Below are positions 17,688 to 25,161 of a stretch of DNA of 64,000 nucleotides, piece after piece. Both the position numbers and the translations under genes were made by a program. Numbering within the stretch: position 1 is the first letter of the stretch; each line of letters begins with the position of its first letter. This DNA is from Asticcacaulis currens (GTDB taxonomy: Bacteria > Pseudomonadota > Alphaproteobacteria > Caulobacterales > Caulobacteraceae): contig NZ_JAQQKW010000011.1 in NCBI RefSeq assembly GCF_028550395.1, positions 84,503 to 148,502 of the forward strand, written 5' to 3'. The notes under the pieces are model-generated. The model did no database searches. It was not told the origin of the DNA and worked only from the letters and a program-made list of their open reading frames with translations.

Positions 17688-17807
17688 AAAGACTTTCGGC
17701 GCGCAGCGCCCCTCACTCGCGCAGGCCGCACAAAGGTCAGGGCCCTGCGGGCCAGGCGTTTCAGCACAAAGAGGTTCGTGGCGTTGGTGTCGTTCGTGGT
17801 GACTCCT

Positions 17808-18500
17808 TCACCCGGTATCCAGCGGGAAGAGATCAGGCCACAACAGGTTGAGGTCCGCGCGGCTAAACTGCTTGAGCCCTTTCAGGATCGTCTCCCGCGT
17901 CTCGCCCCTGGCATAAAAGGCCCTGAGCCAGTCACCGTGGATGATTTCCACATCCTCATCATGGATCAGACCGAAATCGTGGTACGCCAGCAAGGCATCT
18001 TGCGGTCGGGGGATGGCCACTGTGTTCAGGACGCGCTCACGCAAGGCCGCCTCCTGCGGCGTCAGAGGCCGCGAAGGCGGCTTGGGCATCCGAGGTTCGC
18101 GTTTAGCCTCCACCGGCGGTACGGACGCGGGCTGAGGTTTAGCTTCGGGATGCGGCTGTGTCCGGGCGCGCGTCGCGGCCCTCATCCGTTCAATCTGCGC
18201 CTTGAGTTCACCGACGGGATCGCGGTCCAGCCAGTGGCCGGGTTCGTCGGGCGTATTTTGCAGCTTTTGATTGTCAACGGCGGCGATGGGCTGCCTATGG
18301 GCCTGCCGCTCGGACGCATCGCAGCGGGCATAGAGACGCTCGATCATCAGCGCCGTGCGGATACCCTTGGCGACTTCGTCCGGCGTTTCGGGTGCGTCCA
18401 TCGCGGTCAGCGCCCTCAGCATCCGGTCCGCATAGGCACGCAAATGTGCGCGCCGCTGTTCCGGGGTCAAAGGGGCTGCCATGTCCGTCGTCTCGGTCAT
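17808..18500 (-). CDS. Conserved-looking protein of unknown function
   Basis: 230 residues from ATG 18500; a start at 18482 is also possible. It is not recognised. There is an N-terminal helical part (PLTPEQRRAHLRAYADRML), a Pro/Lys/Arg-rich linker around the middle, and a C-terminal part rich in Asp, Trp and Tyr (HDFGLIHDEDVEIIHGDWLRAFYARGE) ending QFSRADLNLLWPDLFPLDTG. There is no signal peptide or membrane span. The upstream reading frame extends to 18590 but that extra part looks random. Codon use suits the genome. Confidence 0.65.
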   Translation of the reverse strand: MTETTDMAAPLTPEQRRAHLRAYADRMLRALTAMDAPETPDEVAKGIRTALMIERLYARCDASERQAHRQPIAAVDNQKLQNTPDEPGHWLDRDPVGELKAQIERMRAATRARTQPHPEAKPQPASVPPVEAKREPRMPKPPSRPLTPQEAALRERVLNTVAIPRPQDALLAYHDFGLIHDEDVEIIHGDWLRAFYARGETRETILKGLKQFSRADLNLLWPDLFPLDTG

Positions 18501-18608
18501 GCGCCCAAGGGTAACCGCGCTTTTTCCGGCGGGGATAGATTGGGGGCATTTACCAGTAGCGCAGAGGCGCGGGCCTTGCCGGCTTTTCACAGTATCGTGT
18601 CGTTGAAG

Positions 18609-18646
18609 TTAGGGAAGGCCCCCACCCAGCAAGCTAGGGAGGTATG
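18609..18646. repeat. Family C repeat, degenerate copy 1
   Basis: GGCCCCCACCCAGCAAGC and TAGGGAGGTATGATC match the end of the family C elements at 44904 and 56592, including the hairpin CCCAGCAAGCTAGGG (one mismatch). It lies upstream of the 17808-18500 gene. Confidence 0.6.
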
Positions 18647-18671
18647 ATCGAGATTTCGCGCCCGTCATCTA

Positions 18672-18684
18672 GCTATCGGATAGC
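18672..18684. repeat. GCTATC-palindrome (partition-type site), outlying copy
   Basis: GCTATCGGATAGC, a perfect 13-bp odd palindrome, nearly the same as the site 39 bp before parA (19845). It lies just after the stop of the gene at 18691-19227. Confidence 0.55.
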
Positions 18685-18690
18685 CTCCAG

Positions 18691-19227
18691 CTAACTGCAT
18701 TGATATTTCAGAATATCTTTGACGTGACTCTCCTCTATACCCAGCAGATCGGCCATTTCAGCGACAGTGATGTCGGGACGCCCTCGGCGGATATCTTCGA
18801 CGGTCCACAACAGTGAAGGAGCCATATAGTCCAAAAATCGACAGGGCCGACTAAGCGTCCTCCACGTGCGTAAAACACCTTCATAGGTTAGCCAACGCTG
18901 CGGCCAGTGGGCGACATTGCGTATCGCATCCGCTGTCTCAGGCGTTACGCGCACGACGAAAAAGTCATCATATATGCGCTCCTCCTGAGCGATCAGCCAG
19001 TCGGTGCGGCAGGTTTGACATCTTCCCAGCCATAGCCACCAAAGGTCCTCAGCAGGCTTTGTGCTTTCGTTCACTGAGGCGAAGAACCGGCCGTCACGCC
19101 CGTTTCCTCCCATTGGAATGACATCCTCATCCGCCACGGCCGGACATTCGCACGTGAGGGCCGGGCGCAGTTGCGCCTCAAGCTGTTCGCGCATGTCTTC
19201 GACCTGATTGCGATCGGCATAGTTCAT
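18691..19227 (-). CDS. Unknown protein, Cys-containing with a C-terminal HTH-like part
   Basis: 178 residues, not recognised. It has a CEC motif near 28, CQTCRTDWL near 71 and further Cys residues, allowing metal binding. A Trp-rich middle (EDLWWLWLGRCQTC) is followed by a tail, PDITVAEMADLLGIEESHVKDIL, that reads like a helix-turn-helix. It lies next to the replication/partition block and is divergent from parA. Its ATG (19227) is in one arm of a perfect 15-bp inverted repeat, suggesting self-regulation. Confidence 0.65.
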   Translation of the reverse strand: MNYADRNQVEDMREQLEAQLRPALTCECPAVADEDVIPMGGNGRDGRFFASVNESTKPAEDLWWLWLGRCQTCRTDWLIAQEERIYDDFFVVRVTPETADAIRNVAHWPQRWLTYEGVLRTWRTLSRPCRFLDYMAPSLLWTVEDIRRGRPDITVAEMADLLGIEESHVKDILKYQCS

Positions 19228-19254
19228 TTCCAGCAGCTTGAAATGAACTATGCC
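19216..19254. repeat. 15-bp perfect inverted repeat at a start codon
   Basis: GGCATAGTTCATTTC (19216-19230) and GAAATGAACTATGCC (19240-19254) with a 9-bp loop. The minus-strand gene starts inside the left arm. It could be an operator or an mRNA hairpin hiding the start. Confidence 0.75.
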
Positions 19255-19438
19255 CCTAAGGCTGTGCTGAGCGCGGCTTCATGAGCATAGACCCAAGCCT
19301 CAAAAGCCGAGACGGAGGTGTCGCGACGGATAAAGCGCCACAGGGCACTATTGATCTCTTTGTCCAAACGCCCCTCCTCGTTCCGGGTGCAGGGGCTGTG
19401 CCCCTGCCCGCCGGAAGCTCTTTATCAGATACCCAAAA

Positions 19439-19857
19439 GATAGCCAAAGGCTATCCTGTATTTATTCAACAGCTTATTGAGATGAAACCTCATTCAGCCA
19501 CTGTGAGGTGTCATCCCAACCAAAAACAGATAGCTACCAACTATCTGTTATGTATCCGATAGCCATGCGAAAGCTATGCACGGGCTATCGGCTGGATTTC
19601 GGTTAGCTATTAACTTTCCGTTAGCTATTGGGAAGCTAGGCTATGGCTAACCGAAAGCTAACAGGCAGCAGTCCGTCGTCTAGCTGAGGGCTTTCGGTGA
19701 GATAGCCGCTGTCTATCGGGCGACTTTCGCACAGCTTTCCGTTAGCTGTCGGAGGCCTTCCGTCTGGACCCTGCGTCAGAATCGGCGCACCAACAGAATT
19801 AACACTTCATTAACCTTTGCGCAAAAGGTGCGCGCTAGCCGGTGGCTATCCGATAGC
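19439..19857. other. Field of GCTATC palindromes, candidate centromere of the replicon
   Basis: The AT-richer 668-bp gap before parA holds many palindromes: GATAGCCAAAGGCTATC (19439-19455), ACAGATAG with CTATCTGT (19526-19548), CCGATAGCC with GGCTATCGG (19556-19591), several GTTAGC/GCTAAC pairs (19601-19660), and GCTATCCGATAGC (19845-19857). The last touches the likely parA promoter. Such arrays upstream of small parA genes act as centromere and autorepressor sites in type Ib partition systems. No convincing ORF is seen here. Confidence 0.65.
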
Positions 19858-19895
19858 TGCCATCCGCGCGTCAAAGCCAGCACGAGGAACCTGAC

Positions 19896-20585
19896 ATGCC
19901 GGTCATCTCCTTCATTTCGCCCAAGGGCGGCGTGGGCAAGACCACGGCGGCGACGCTGATGGCCACGCAACTGGCGCGTAAGACGCAGGTCATTATTATA
20001 GACGCCGACCCCAATCGTCCGATCCTCGCCTGGTCGCAGTTAAACGGCTGTCCGGCCAATATCCGCATCGTGTCCGACGCCAATCAGGAAAACATCCTCG
20101 ACAAGATCGAGGAGGCGGCCGCCGAGGCGCCGTTTGTCGTGGTGGATTGCGAAGGCACGGCGTCGCTGACGGTGGCCTATGCCATCGGGGCGTCCGATCT
20201 GGTGGTGGTGCCGACGCAAGGCTCGCAGCTTGATGCCAAGCAGGCGGCCAAGGCGCTCAGCCTGATCAAAAATACCGAGCGTCAGTCGCGCCGCCCGATT
20301 CCGCACGCGGTGCTGCTGACGCGCACCAATCCGATCATCAAGCCGCGCACCCTGTCGGCCATTCACGAGCAGTTACGCGCCCACGGCATCCGTTTGTTCG
20401 ACACGCAGTTGCACGAGCGCGAGGCCTTCAAGGCCATGTTCTCGTTCGGCGGGGCGCTGGAAACGCTGGACCCGTCGCAGGTCGCCAATATCGACAAGGC
20501 CGTGGCCAATGCCCGTGCTTTTGTCGCCGAAGCCATTGAATTGCTGAAAAATCCGGACGCGGTTCCGGCTCAGGAGGTCGCTTAA
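19896..20585 (+). CDS. parA: ParA/VirC1-type partition ATPase
   Basis: A 229-residue deviant Walker ATPase of the small (type Ib) class. It has KGGVGKTT (10-17) with its signature lysine, VIIIDADPNRP, and FVVVDCEGTAS as Walker B, followed by SDLVVVPTQGSQLDAKQA. There is no N-terminal DNA-binding domain, so it should not bind operators itself. ATG 19896 follows a GAGGAACC ribosome site. It forms an operon with the ribbon-helix-helix partner (4-bp gap) and repA, and would segregate the replicon by acting on the GCTATC sites. Confidence 0.9.
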   Translation: MPVISFISPKGGVGKTTAATLMATQLARKTQVIIIDADPNRPILAWSQLNGCPANIRIVSDANQENILDKIEEAAAEAPFVVVDCEGTASLTVAYAIGASDLVVVPTQGSQLDAKQAAKALSLIKNTERQSRRPIPHAVLLTRTNPIIKPRTLSAIHEQLRAHGIRLFDTQLHEREAFKAMFSFGGALETLDPSQVANIDKAVANARAFVAEAIELLKNPDAVPAQEVA

Positions 20586-20588
20586 TCC

Positions 20589-20924
20589 ATGTCCGAACGC
20601 GCTTCGATCTTTGACGACGATCTTGACCTGTCGGCCTTTGACGCCCGGCCAAAGCCCAAACCGGACAAGGAGTCTCTGCGCGCCGTCGCCGAGGCGAGGG
20701 GCTTCCCCAGCCGTGAGGCCGTGGCCGTACCGGCGGCGCCTGAGCCGGTTCTGCAACGCCGTTACCGCACCGGGCGTAACCGTCAGCTCAATCTGAAGGT
20801 CACGGACGAGGCGCTGCGCCGCTTCTATGCTGTGGCGGACGCGCAGGGTCTGGTGCTGGGGCAGGTGTTCGAGCAGGCCGTCGAGGCGCTGGAAGACAAA
20901 CTGAAAGCCGAGGGCAGGATCTGA
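20589..20924 (+). CDS. Small ribbon-helix-helix partition partner (ParG/ParB-like)
   Basis: 111 residues. A disordered, charged N-terminus (FDDDLDLSAFDARPKPKPDK) resembles the ATPase-stimulating tail of ParG-type proteins. The C-terminal part RQLNLKVTDEALRRFYAVAD, followed by QGLVLGQVFEQAVEALE, reads as a beta-strand and two helices. This layout, directly after a small ParA, predicts the centromere-binding factor of a type Ib system. It is assigned by position and fold; no family name was recognised with certainty. Confidence 0.7.
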   Translation: MSERASIFDDDLDLSAFDARPKPKPDKESLRAVAEARGFPSREAVAVPAAPEPVLQRRYRTGRNRQLNLKVTDEALRRFYAVADAQGLVLGQVFEQAVEALEDKLKAEGRI

Positions 20925-20926
20925 TC

Positions 20927-21856
20927 ATGGCCCGCCGCGCCGCCGAATCGCAGTTCGACCTGTTTATCCCGCTCGTCAGCGACATGTCGCTGAAGGACCA
21001 GCGCGAGCTGATGGAACGGCCGTTTTTCAGCCTCGCCAAGCGCAAGCGGCTGAAACCGATCGAATATACCAGCCCCGATGGCGACACCTGGGTGAAGGTC
21101 TCCGGCAATGCCGAATTCGGCATCGCCACCATCTGGGACGCCGATATCATGATCTGGGCGGCCTCGGTGCTCAATCGCCTGAAAGAGCAGGGAGTCAATG
21201 ACTTGCCGCGGACTCTTAAGACGACGTCTTATGATCTGCTGCGTGCCATAAAACGCGATACGGGCGGCAAATCCTATCAGGAACTGAACGCCGCGCTGCA
21301 AAGGCTGGAATCGACGACCATCCAGACCTCACTGCGTGCGCCCAAACGCAAGGACAAGGCGCAATTCGGCTGGATCGACGCCTTTCAGTTGGAGGTGGAC
21401 CCGGAAACCGAGGCGCCGCGCGGCATTTCGATCACCTTGTCCGACTGGGTTTATCAGGGGATCGTCACCGAACGCTCGCTGCTGACCATGCATCAGGACT
21501 ACTTTCTGCTGACCGGCGGCATGGAGCGCGCCCTTTACCGCGTGGCGCGCAAGCACGCCGGCGATCAGGAGGGCGGCTGGACCTGCCGTATAGCGATTTT
21601 GCACGAGAAAACGGGCTCAGACAGCCCGCTGAAGCAGTTTACCTACCTCCTGAAGCGCATCGTGGCCAAGAACGCCCTGCCGGAATACGAGATGACGCTG
21701 ACCAAGACCAATGACGGCTCACCCGCCGTGCATTTCATCAAGCGCGACATGGAGGAGCGGGTGAGGGTGCGCGACGCGCTGAAAACCCTAGAACGGCAGA
21801 CCGCCGAAGACCAGCGGGCGCTGGAAATCGACGGCCTTATGCACAAACGGTTCTAG
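20927..21856 (+). CDS. repA: RepA replication initiator (RPA family)
   Basis: A 309-residue plasmid-type initiator of the RPA family found on alphaproteobacterial plasmids. Visible are SQFDLFIPLVSDMSLKDQRE, MERPFFSLAKRKRLKPIEY, then ATIWDADIMIWAAS, and a winged-helix-like DNA-binding segment (RAIKRDTGGKSYQELNAALQ, then RLESTTIQTSL). It would bind the nine iterons that begin 9 bp after its stop, opening the adjacent AT-rich DNA and limiting copy number. It is the third gene of the parA operon, 2 bp after the RHH gene. Confidence 0.88.
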   Translation: MARRAAESQFDLFIPLVSDMSLKDQRELMERPFFSLAKRKRLKPIEYTSPDGDTWVKVSGNAEFGIATIWDADIMIWAASVLNRLKEQGVNDLPRTLKTTSYDLLRAIKRDTGGKSYQELNAALQRLESTTIQTSLRAPKRKDKAQFGWIDAFQLEVDPETEAPRGISITLSDWVYQGIVTERSLLTMHQDYFLLTGGMERALYRVARKHAGDQEGGWTCRIAILHEKTGSDSPLKQFTYLLKRIVAKNALPEYEMTLTKTNDGSPAVHFIKRDMEERVRVRDALKTLERQTAEDQRALEIDGLMHKRF

Positions 21857-21864
21857 AAAACGGT

Positions 21865-22191
21865 GTCGGGGGATCGGTGACTTTTTGAGGCCGATTCGTC
21901 GGGGGAACAGTGACCACCCTATCGGGGGATGCGTGACCGGATTGACGGGGGAAGAGTGACCGATTCGCTCAAGGCGAGTCGGGGGAACGGTGACCGGCGG
22001 GCGTTTTTCTGCGGTTTTGCCCTCCAAAGCTGCTTTTCGGGGGAATGGTGACCGGATTTGCCGCGGAAACAGGGTTAAAAAGCTGCGGGCAAGCTGTGGA
22101 AAATACTCTGTTTTTCCCGGACCGCTTATCGGGGGAAGAGTGACCGCCTGCACGGGGGAACGAAGACCCGTTGCGCGGGGGATCAGTGACA
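21865..22191 (+). repeat. Iteron array of the replication origin
   Basis: Nine directly repeated 17-18-mers, consensus (A/G)TCGGGGGAANAGTGACC: 21865-21881, 21898-21915, 21921-21938, 21944-21961, 21978-21995, 22036-22053, 22128-22145, 22151-22168 (degenerate) and 22174-22191. Spacing is irregular, between 5 and 74 bp. They directly follow repA, the normal layout of an iteron-controlled origin. A DnaA-box-like TTTTCCACA (complement of 22095-22103) lies between the sixth and seventh. Confidence 0.88.
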
Positions 22192-22198
22192 AAGTGAC

Positions 22199-22440
22199 GG
22201 GGTATCAAAGATTAACAAAAGGTACCCTTGTTGATTTTAAAGGGGAATTCCGGCTGTTTTTTCCCTTAACCTATTTAACTAGATTCACTAACAGACTCTC
22301 TTAACAGCGAGAGGGGCGCGGTATTAAGGTCCGTGCGCGGTCCGCCTTGTGCGACCTTTGAAGGGTCGCTCAGGCGGACATCTACGGGGAAAGGCAGTTA
22401 ACAGACGACCGACAGAGTCACGGAACAGCACAGTCACCGG
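22199..22440. other. AT-rich origin segment and downstream hairpin
   Basis: Right after the iterons, 22203-22310 is AT-rich with TTAAC and TTTAA runs and a near-palindrome AACAAAAGGTACCCTTGTT (22213-22231), a plausible unwinding element. Further on, GTCCGCC (22340-22346) pairs with GGCGGAC (22373-22379) around an inner stem, GCGACC with GGTCGC. This could be a small RNA or protein-binding hairpin. No gene is seen between 21857 and 22748. Confidence 0.5.
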
Positions 22441-22628
22441 GATTTACGGTTCACGGCGTCCAGTTCTTTGACCTCAGCGCGTGGGTTTATAGTGACCGCC
22501 TGCAACACCGCCGAGATATACCCGTCAGGCTCTGATTTCAGCCGTAAGGCCACGGTTTTGATGCTGAAAAACGACCCCACAAGACACGGAGTCGCTTGGA
22601 GTCCAAGGGATTGCGGCGAAAACCGGCC

Positions 22629-22646
22629 GTCACTGATCCCCCGATA
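22629..22646 (-). repeat. Iteron in reverse orientation
   Basis: On the minus strand TATCGGGGGATCAGTGAC, nearly the same as the iterons of the main array 0.5 kb away. It lies in the leader of the carboxypeptidase gene and faces the array, an arrangement that can support handcuffing or looping. Confidence 0.6.
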
Positions 22647-22748
22647 GCCCGTGCTCCCCTTAAAACACGGGCCGGAAATGACGTGACGGCCTGCGATTCG
22701 GTCGCTATGGAAACGATCAGTATATTCAACCCCTTGCGGAGACGCGAC

Positions 22749-23885
22749 ATGGCGGTCAGCATCCATTCCGGTTTCGATGGCGGCAATATCGAGGTGGTGC
22801 AGGCGCACGGGGGCGGACGTTTCGATCTGGCTATCCGTCCGGATCATCAGTCGCACTATTACCAATGGTTCTATTTCCGCGTGGACGGGGCCTCAGGCGT
22901 CGATCTGGAACTGCGCCTGACCAATGCCGGAGGATCGGCTTATACGGGCGGCTGGGAGGGCTACAAAGCCCGTATCAGCGGCGATGGGGCCCACTGGACG
23001 CAGGCCGACACCACCTATGCCGACGGCGTGCTGACCATCCGTCACCGGCCCACCTCTGAAACCCTGTGGGTGGCCTATTTCGCGCCCTATGACAGTGACC
23101 GTCACCGGGCGCTGGTCGAGCGGGTGATGACCTTGCCGGGCATGAGACACCGGGTTCTGGGCCAAACGCTCGATGGCCACGATCTCGACCTGTTCAGCGT
23201 AGGGGAGGGGCCGCGTATCGTGTGGCTCTATGCGCGTCAGCATCCGGGCGAGACCATGGCCGAATGGTGGATGGAGGGGGCCATTCCCTGGCTGTGCAGC
23301 GACGCGCCGGAGGCCGTGGCCCTGCGCGCGGCGGCGACCTTTTACATCGTGCTCAACTGTAACCCGGACGGCAGCGCGCGCGGGCACCTGCGCACCAATG
23401 CCGCCGGCACCGATCTGAACCGGCAGTGGGCCGCGCCCTCGGCGGAAAAGAGCCCGGAAGTGCTGGCCATCCGCAACGCCATGGACGATACCGGCGTCGA
23501 TTTTGCCATCGACGTGCACGGCGACGAAGCCATCCCGCACGTCTTTATGGCCGGATTTGAGGGCATTCCGTCGTGGACGCCGCAGCGTGACGCCCTCTAT
23601 CGCCGCTATCTGAGCGCCCTGTCGGCGCGCACGCCCGATTTCCAGACCACCTATGGCTATGCGGTCGATGCGCCGGGGCAGGCCAATCTGACCGTTTCGA
23701 CCAATGCCGTGGCCGAACGCTTCGGGGCCATCGCCATGACGCTGGAAATGCCGTTCAAGGACCATGACGACGCACCGGACGCCGTTGAGGGCTGGTCACC
23801 GGCCCGCTCTCAGGCGCTGGGGGTGGCGTGCCTGAAGGCGCTGTCGGACGTGATCACGGAGATTCCGCTGCGCGCCCGCGGCTGA
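22749..23885 (+). CDS. M14-family zinc carboxypeptidase (cytosolic type)
   Basis: 378 residues from ATG 22749, which follows a GCGGAG site; the upstream extension to 22596 crosses an iteron and is discounted. The N-terminal beta-sandwich (SGFDGGNIEVVQ, HYYQWFYFRVDG) is typical of AGBL/Nna1-like carboxypeptidases. The catalytic part has zinc ligands in RQHPGETMAEWW (HxxE), NPDGSARGHLRTNAAGTDLN, RQW, the third ligand in DVHGDE, and the catalytic Glu in TLEMPFKD. There is no signal peptide, so it acts in the cytoplasm, removing C-terminal residues from an unknown substrate. Confidence 0.88.
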   Translation: MAVSIHSGFDGGNIEVVQAHGGGRFDLAIRPDHQSHYYQWFYFRVDGASGVDLELRLTNAGGSAYTGGWEGYKARISGDGAHWTQADTTYADGVLTIRHRPTSETLWVAYFAPYDSDRHRALVERVMTLPGMRHRVLGQTLDGHDLDLFSVGEGPRIVWLYARQHPGETMAEWWMEGAIPWLCSDAPEAVALRAAATFYIVLNCNPDGSARGHLRTNAAGTDLNRQWAAPSAEKSPEVLAIRNAMDDTGVDFAIDVHGDEAIPHVFMAGFEGIPSWTPQRDALYRRYLSALSARTPDFQTTYGYAVDAPGQANLTVSTNAVAERFGAIAMTLEMPFKDHDDAPDAVEGWSPARSQALGVACLKALSDVITEIPLRARG

Positions 23886-23917
23886 AAACATCTGCGTGAG
23901 GCAAAGGTTTGCGCGAT

Positions 23918-24020
23918 TAGAGCGCATTTCGTTCAAATTGAATCGAAATCGCGCTCTAAATTTTTGGTTTAACGCGCTTTTTTTTATCCAAAAAGTGCGG
24001 CGCACTTTTCGGGAAGCGCT
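23918..24020. repeat. Family B dispersed repeat, copy 1
   Basis: Hairpin TAGAGCGCATTTCG with CGAAATCGCGCTCTA, then AATTTTTGGTTT, then a second stem region (AAGTGCGGCGCACTT) closing at GAAGCGCTT. It starts 33 bp after the carboxypeptidase stop. It has diverged more than copies at 33761 and 56432. Confidence 0.7.
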
Positions 24021-24021
24021 T

Positions 24022-24039
24022 ATCGGGGGATCGGTGACC
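24022..24039 (+). repeat. Outlying RepA iteron
   Basis: ATCGGGGGATCGGTGACC matches the origin iterons closely. It lies directly after a family B repeat and 68 bp before the yidB-like start. Confidence 0.65.
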
Positions 24040-24107
24040 ACATCTCCTGACTCGACTCCGCCCGATTCGCCAAGCAAGGTAGGACGGGAACACACACGGA
24101 GCGGATC

Positions 24108-24506
24108 ATGTTGAACGATATTCTCGGCGCCCTCGGCAGCAAGCTCGATCTGGGGAATCTCGACCTCGCCGGTCTGGCGCAGCAACTGGGTGGGCAGGGC
24201 CTGATCGGCGACGTGCTGGGTCAGTTGCAGCAGGGCGGTCTGGCTGAGGTGGTGCAGTCGTGGGTGTCGAATGGCGCCAACCTGCCGATATCGCTGGAGC
24301 AGTTGCAATCGGCGCTGGGGCCGGACACCGTCAATCAACTGGCCGGGTCACTGGGCATTGATCCGGCGCAACTGGGCGACGTCCTGCCCGGTGTGGTCGA
24401 TCAGTTGTCGCAGGGCGGGCAATTGCCGCAGGCCATAGCCGAGGCGGCCCCGAACCTGCTGGGACAGGACGGACTTGGTAAGTTGCTGGGCGGTCTGTTC
24501 CGCTAG
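24108..24506 (+). CDS. YidB family (DUF937) protein
   Basis: 132 residues, Gly/Leu/Gln-rich, with the family pattern GGQGLIGDVLGQLQQGGLAEVV, QSWVSNGANLPISLEQLQSALG and GIDPAQLGDVLPGVVDQLSQGG, then LGKLLGGLF. The molecular role is unknown. An ACGGAG ribosome site precedes ATG 24108. The TAG stop (24504-24506) is part of the CTAG that opens a family A repeat. Confidence 0.88.
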   Translation: MLNDILGALGSKLDLGNLDLAGLAQQLGGQGLIGDVLGQLQQGGLAEVVQSWVSNGANLPISLEQLQSALGPDTVNQLAGSLGIDPAQLGDVLPGVVDQLSQGGQLPQAIAEAAPNLLGQDGLGKLLGGLFR

Positions 24507-24628
24507 ATCATTATGATAAACATAATGATCCAGCTTTTTTAGTCCCTCGCCGGGTGCGGTCTCCACCACCTTGGCCGCCGCCTCAATGGCGGCTTGAGCG
24601 GACTGATTATAGAAATCATTCCGCTATA
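24503..24628. repeat. Family A dispersed repeat, copy 2
   Basis: CTAGATCATTATGAT with ATAATGATC forms the first stem; the core and the closing arms around GAAATCATTCCGC resemble copies 1 and 3 but are slightly shorter. It supplies the stop codon of the yidB-like gene and ends 4 bp before the stop of the convergent small gene. Confidence 0.8.
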
Positions 24629-24632
24629 ATTC

Positions 24633-24821
24633 TTACTCCATCCCCTTAAGGGCGCGGGCCGAGCGCAGACCGTTGCGGCGCAAGGCCTGCACGGCGCGGC
24701 GCAGATCGGCCAGGGCTTGGGCCCGCGTGCGGCCGGACGCTTCATAGGCGGCAACGGTTTCGGCGATCAGTTCGGCTTCGGGCGGCCAGTTGTCGTTGGC
24801 AGCGGTCAGGGCAGGGGTCAT
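24633..24821 (-). CDS. Small hypothetical protein, Ala/Arg-rich
   Basis: 62 residues, soluble and mostly helical (AELIAETVAAYEASGRTRAQ, then ALADLRRAVQALRRNG). The regular amphipathic pattern and gene-like codon use suggest it is real, but there is no obvious ribosome site and no recognised family. It lies between a family A repeat and another small gene in the same direction. Confidence 0.5.
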   Translation of the reverse strand: MTPALTAANDNWPPEAELIAETVAAYEASGRTRAQALADLRRAVQALRRNGLRSARALKGME

Positions 24822-24876
24822 GGCGCACAGAGTACAGCAGGGGAGGGGACTGTCTATAGCGGAAGGGGGTTAAAAA

Positions 24877-25086
24877 TTACCCCGGCAGAAGGCCATTTTC
24901 ACGCGCCGTTTCACGGTCGAGGATCATCTGAATGGCCGGACGACCCAAAACCCGGTCCACCGCGCGCCCATCTTCACCATAAAGGCTGTCCGCCACGCGA
25001 AATATGCCTTTAAGGCACTCAATCGCCGGCTGCGCCACCGCCTGACCGGCCACCAGCACCCACGCTCCATCATACAGTCGGCTCAT
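24877..25086 (-). CDS. Small hypothetical protein
   Basis: 69 residues from ATG 25086, which has a GGAGGGT ribosome site. The sequence MSRLYDGAWVLVAGQAVAQP, IECLKGIFRVADSLYGEDGRA, VDRVLGRPAIQMILDRETAR is soluble and not recognised. Its promoter would fall in the same 190-bp gap that holds the GH20 operator. Confidence 0.6.
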   Translation of the reverse strand: MSRLYDGAWVLVAGQAVAQPAIECLKGIFRVADSLYGEDGRAVDRVLGRPAIQMILDRETARENGLLPG

Positions 25087-25161
25087 CGCACCCTCCGTCA
25101 GTTCCTTTTTTGTTCTCATATTTGGGCGCGAATGTCAAGTCGATAAGCGGGGCTTGCAAAA

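Noticed and set aside
19281..19562. 93-residue ORF in the gap before parA
   Set aside because: It overlaps the palindrome field, has no ribosome site and shows no protein-like pattern.
19439..19857. CRISPR array
   Set aside because: The repeats are short palindromes of variable spacing and sequence with no constant repeat-spacer unit and no cas genes.
21865..22191. CRISPR array or phage attachment repeats
   Set aside because: Spacing is irregular and the repeats follow a RepA gene directly; they fit origin iterons.
22596..22748. N-terminal extension of the carboxypeptidase
   Set aside because: The added 51 residues cross an iteron and are low-complexity; a good ribosome site precedes ATG 22749.
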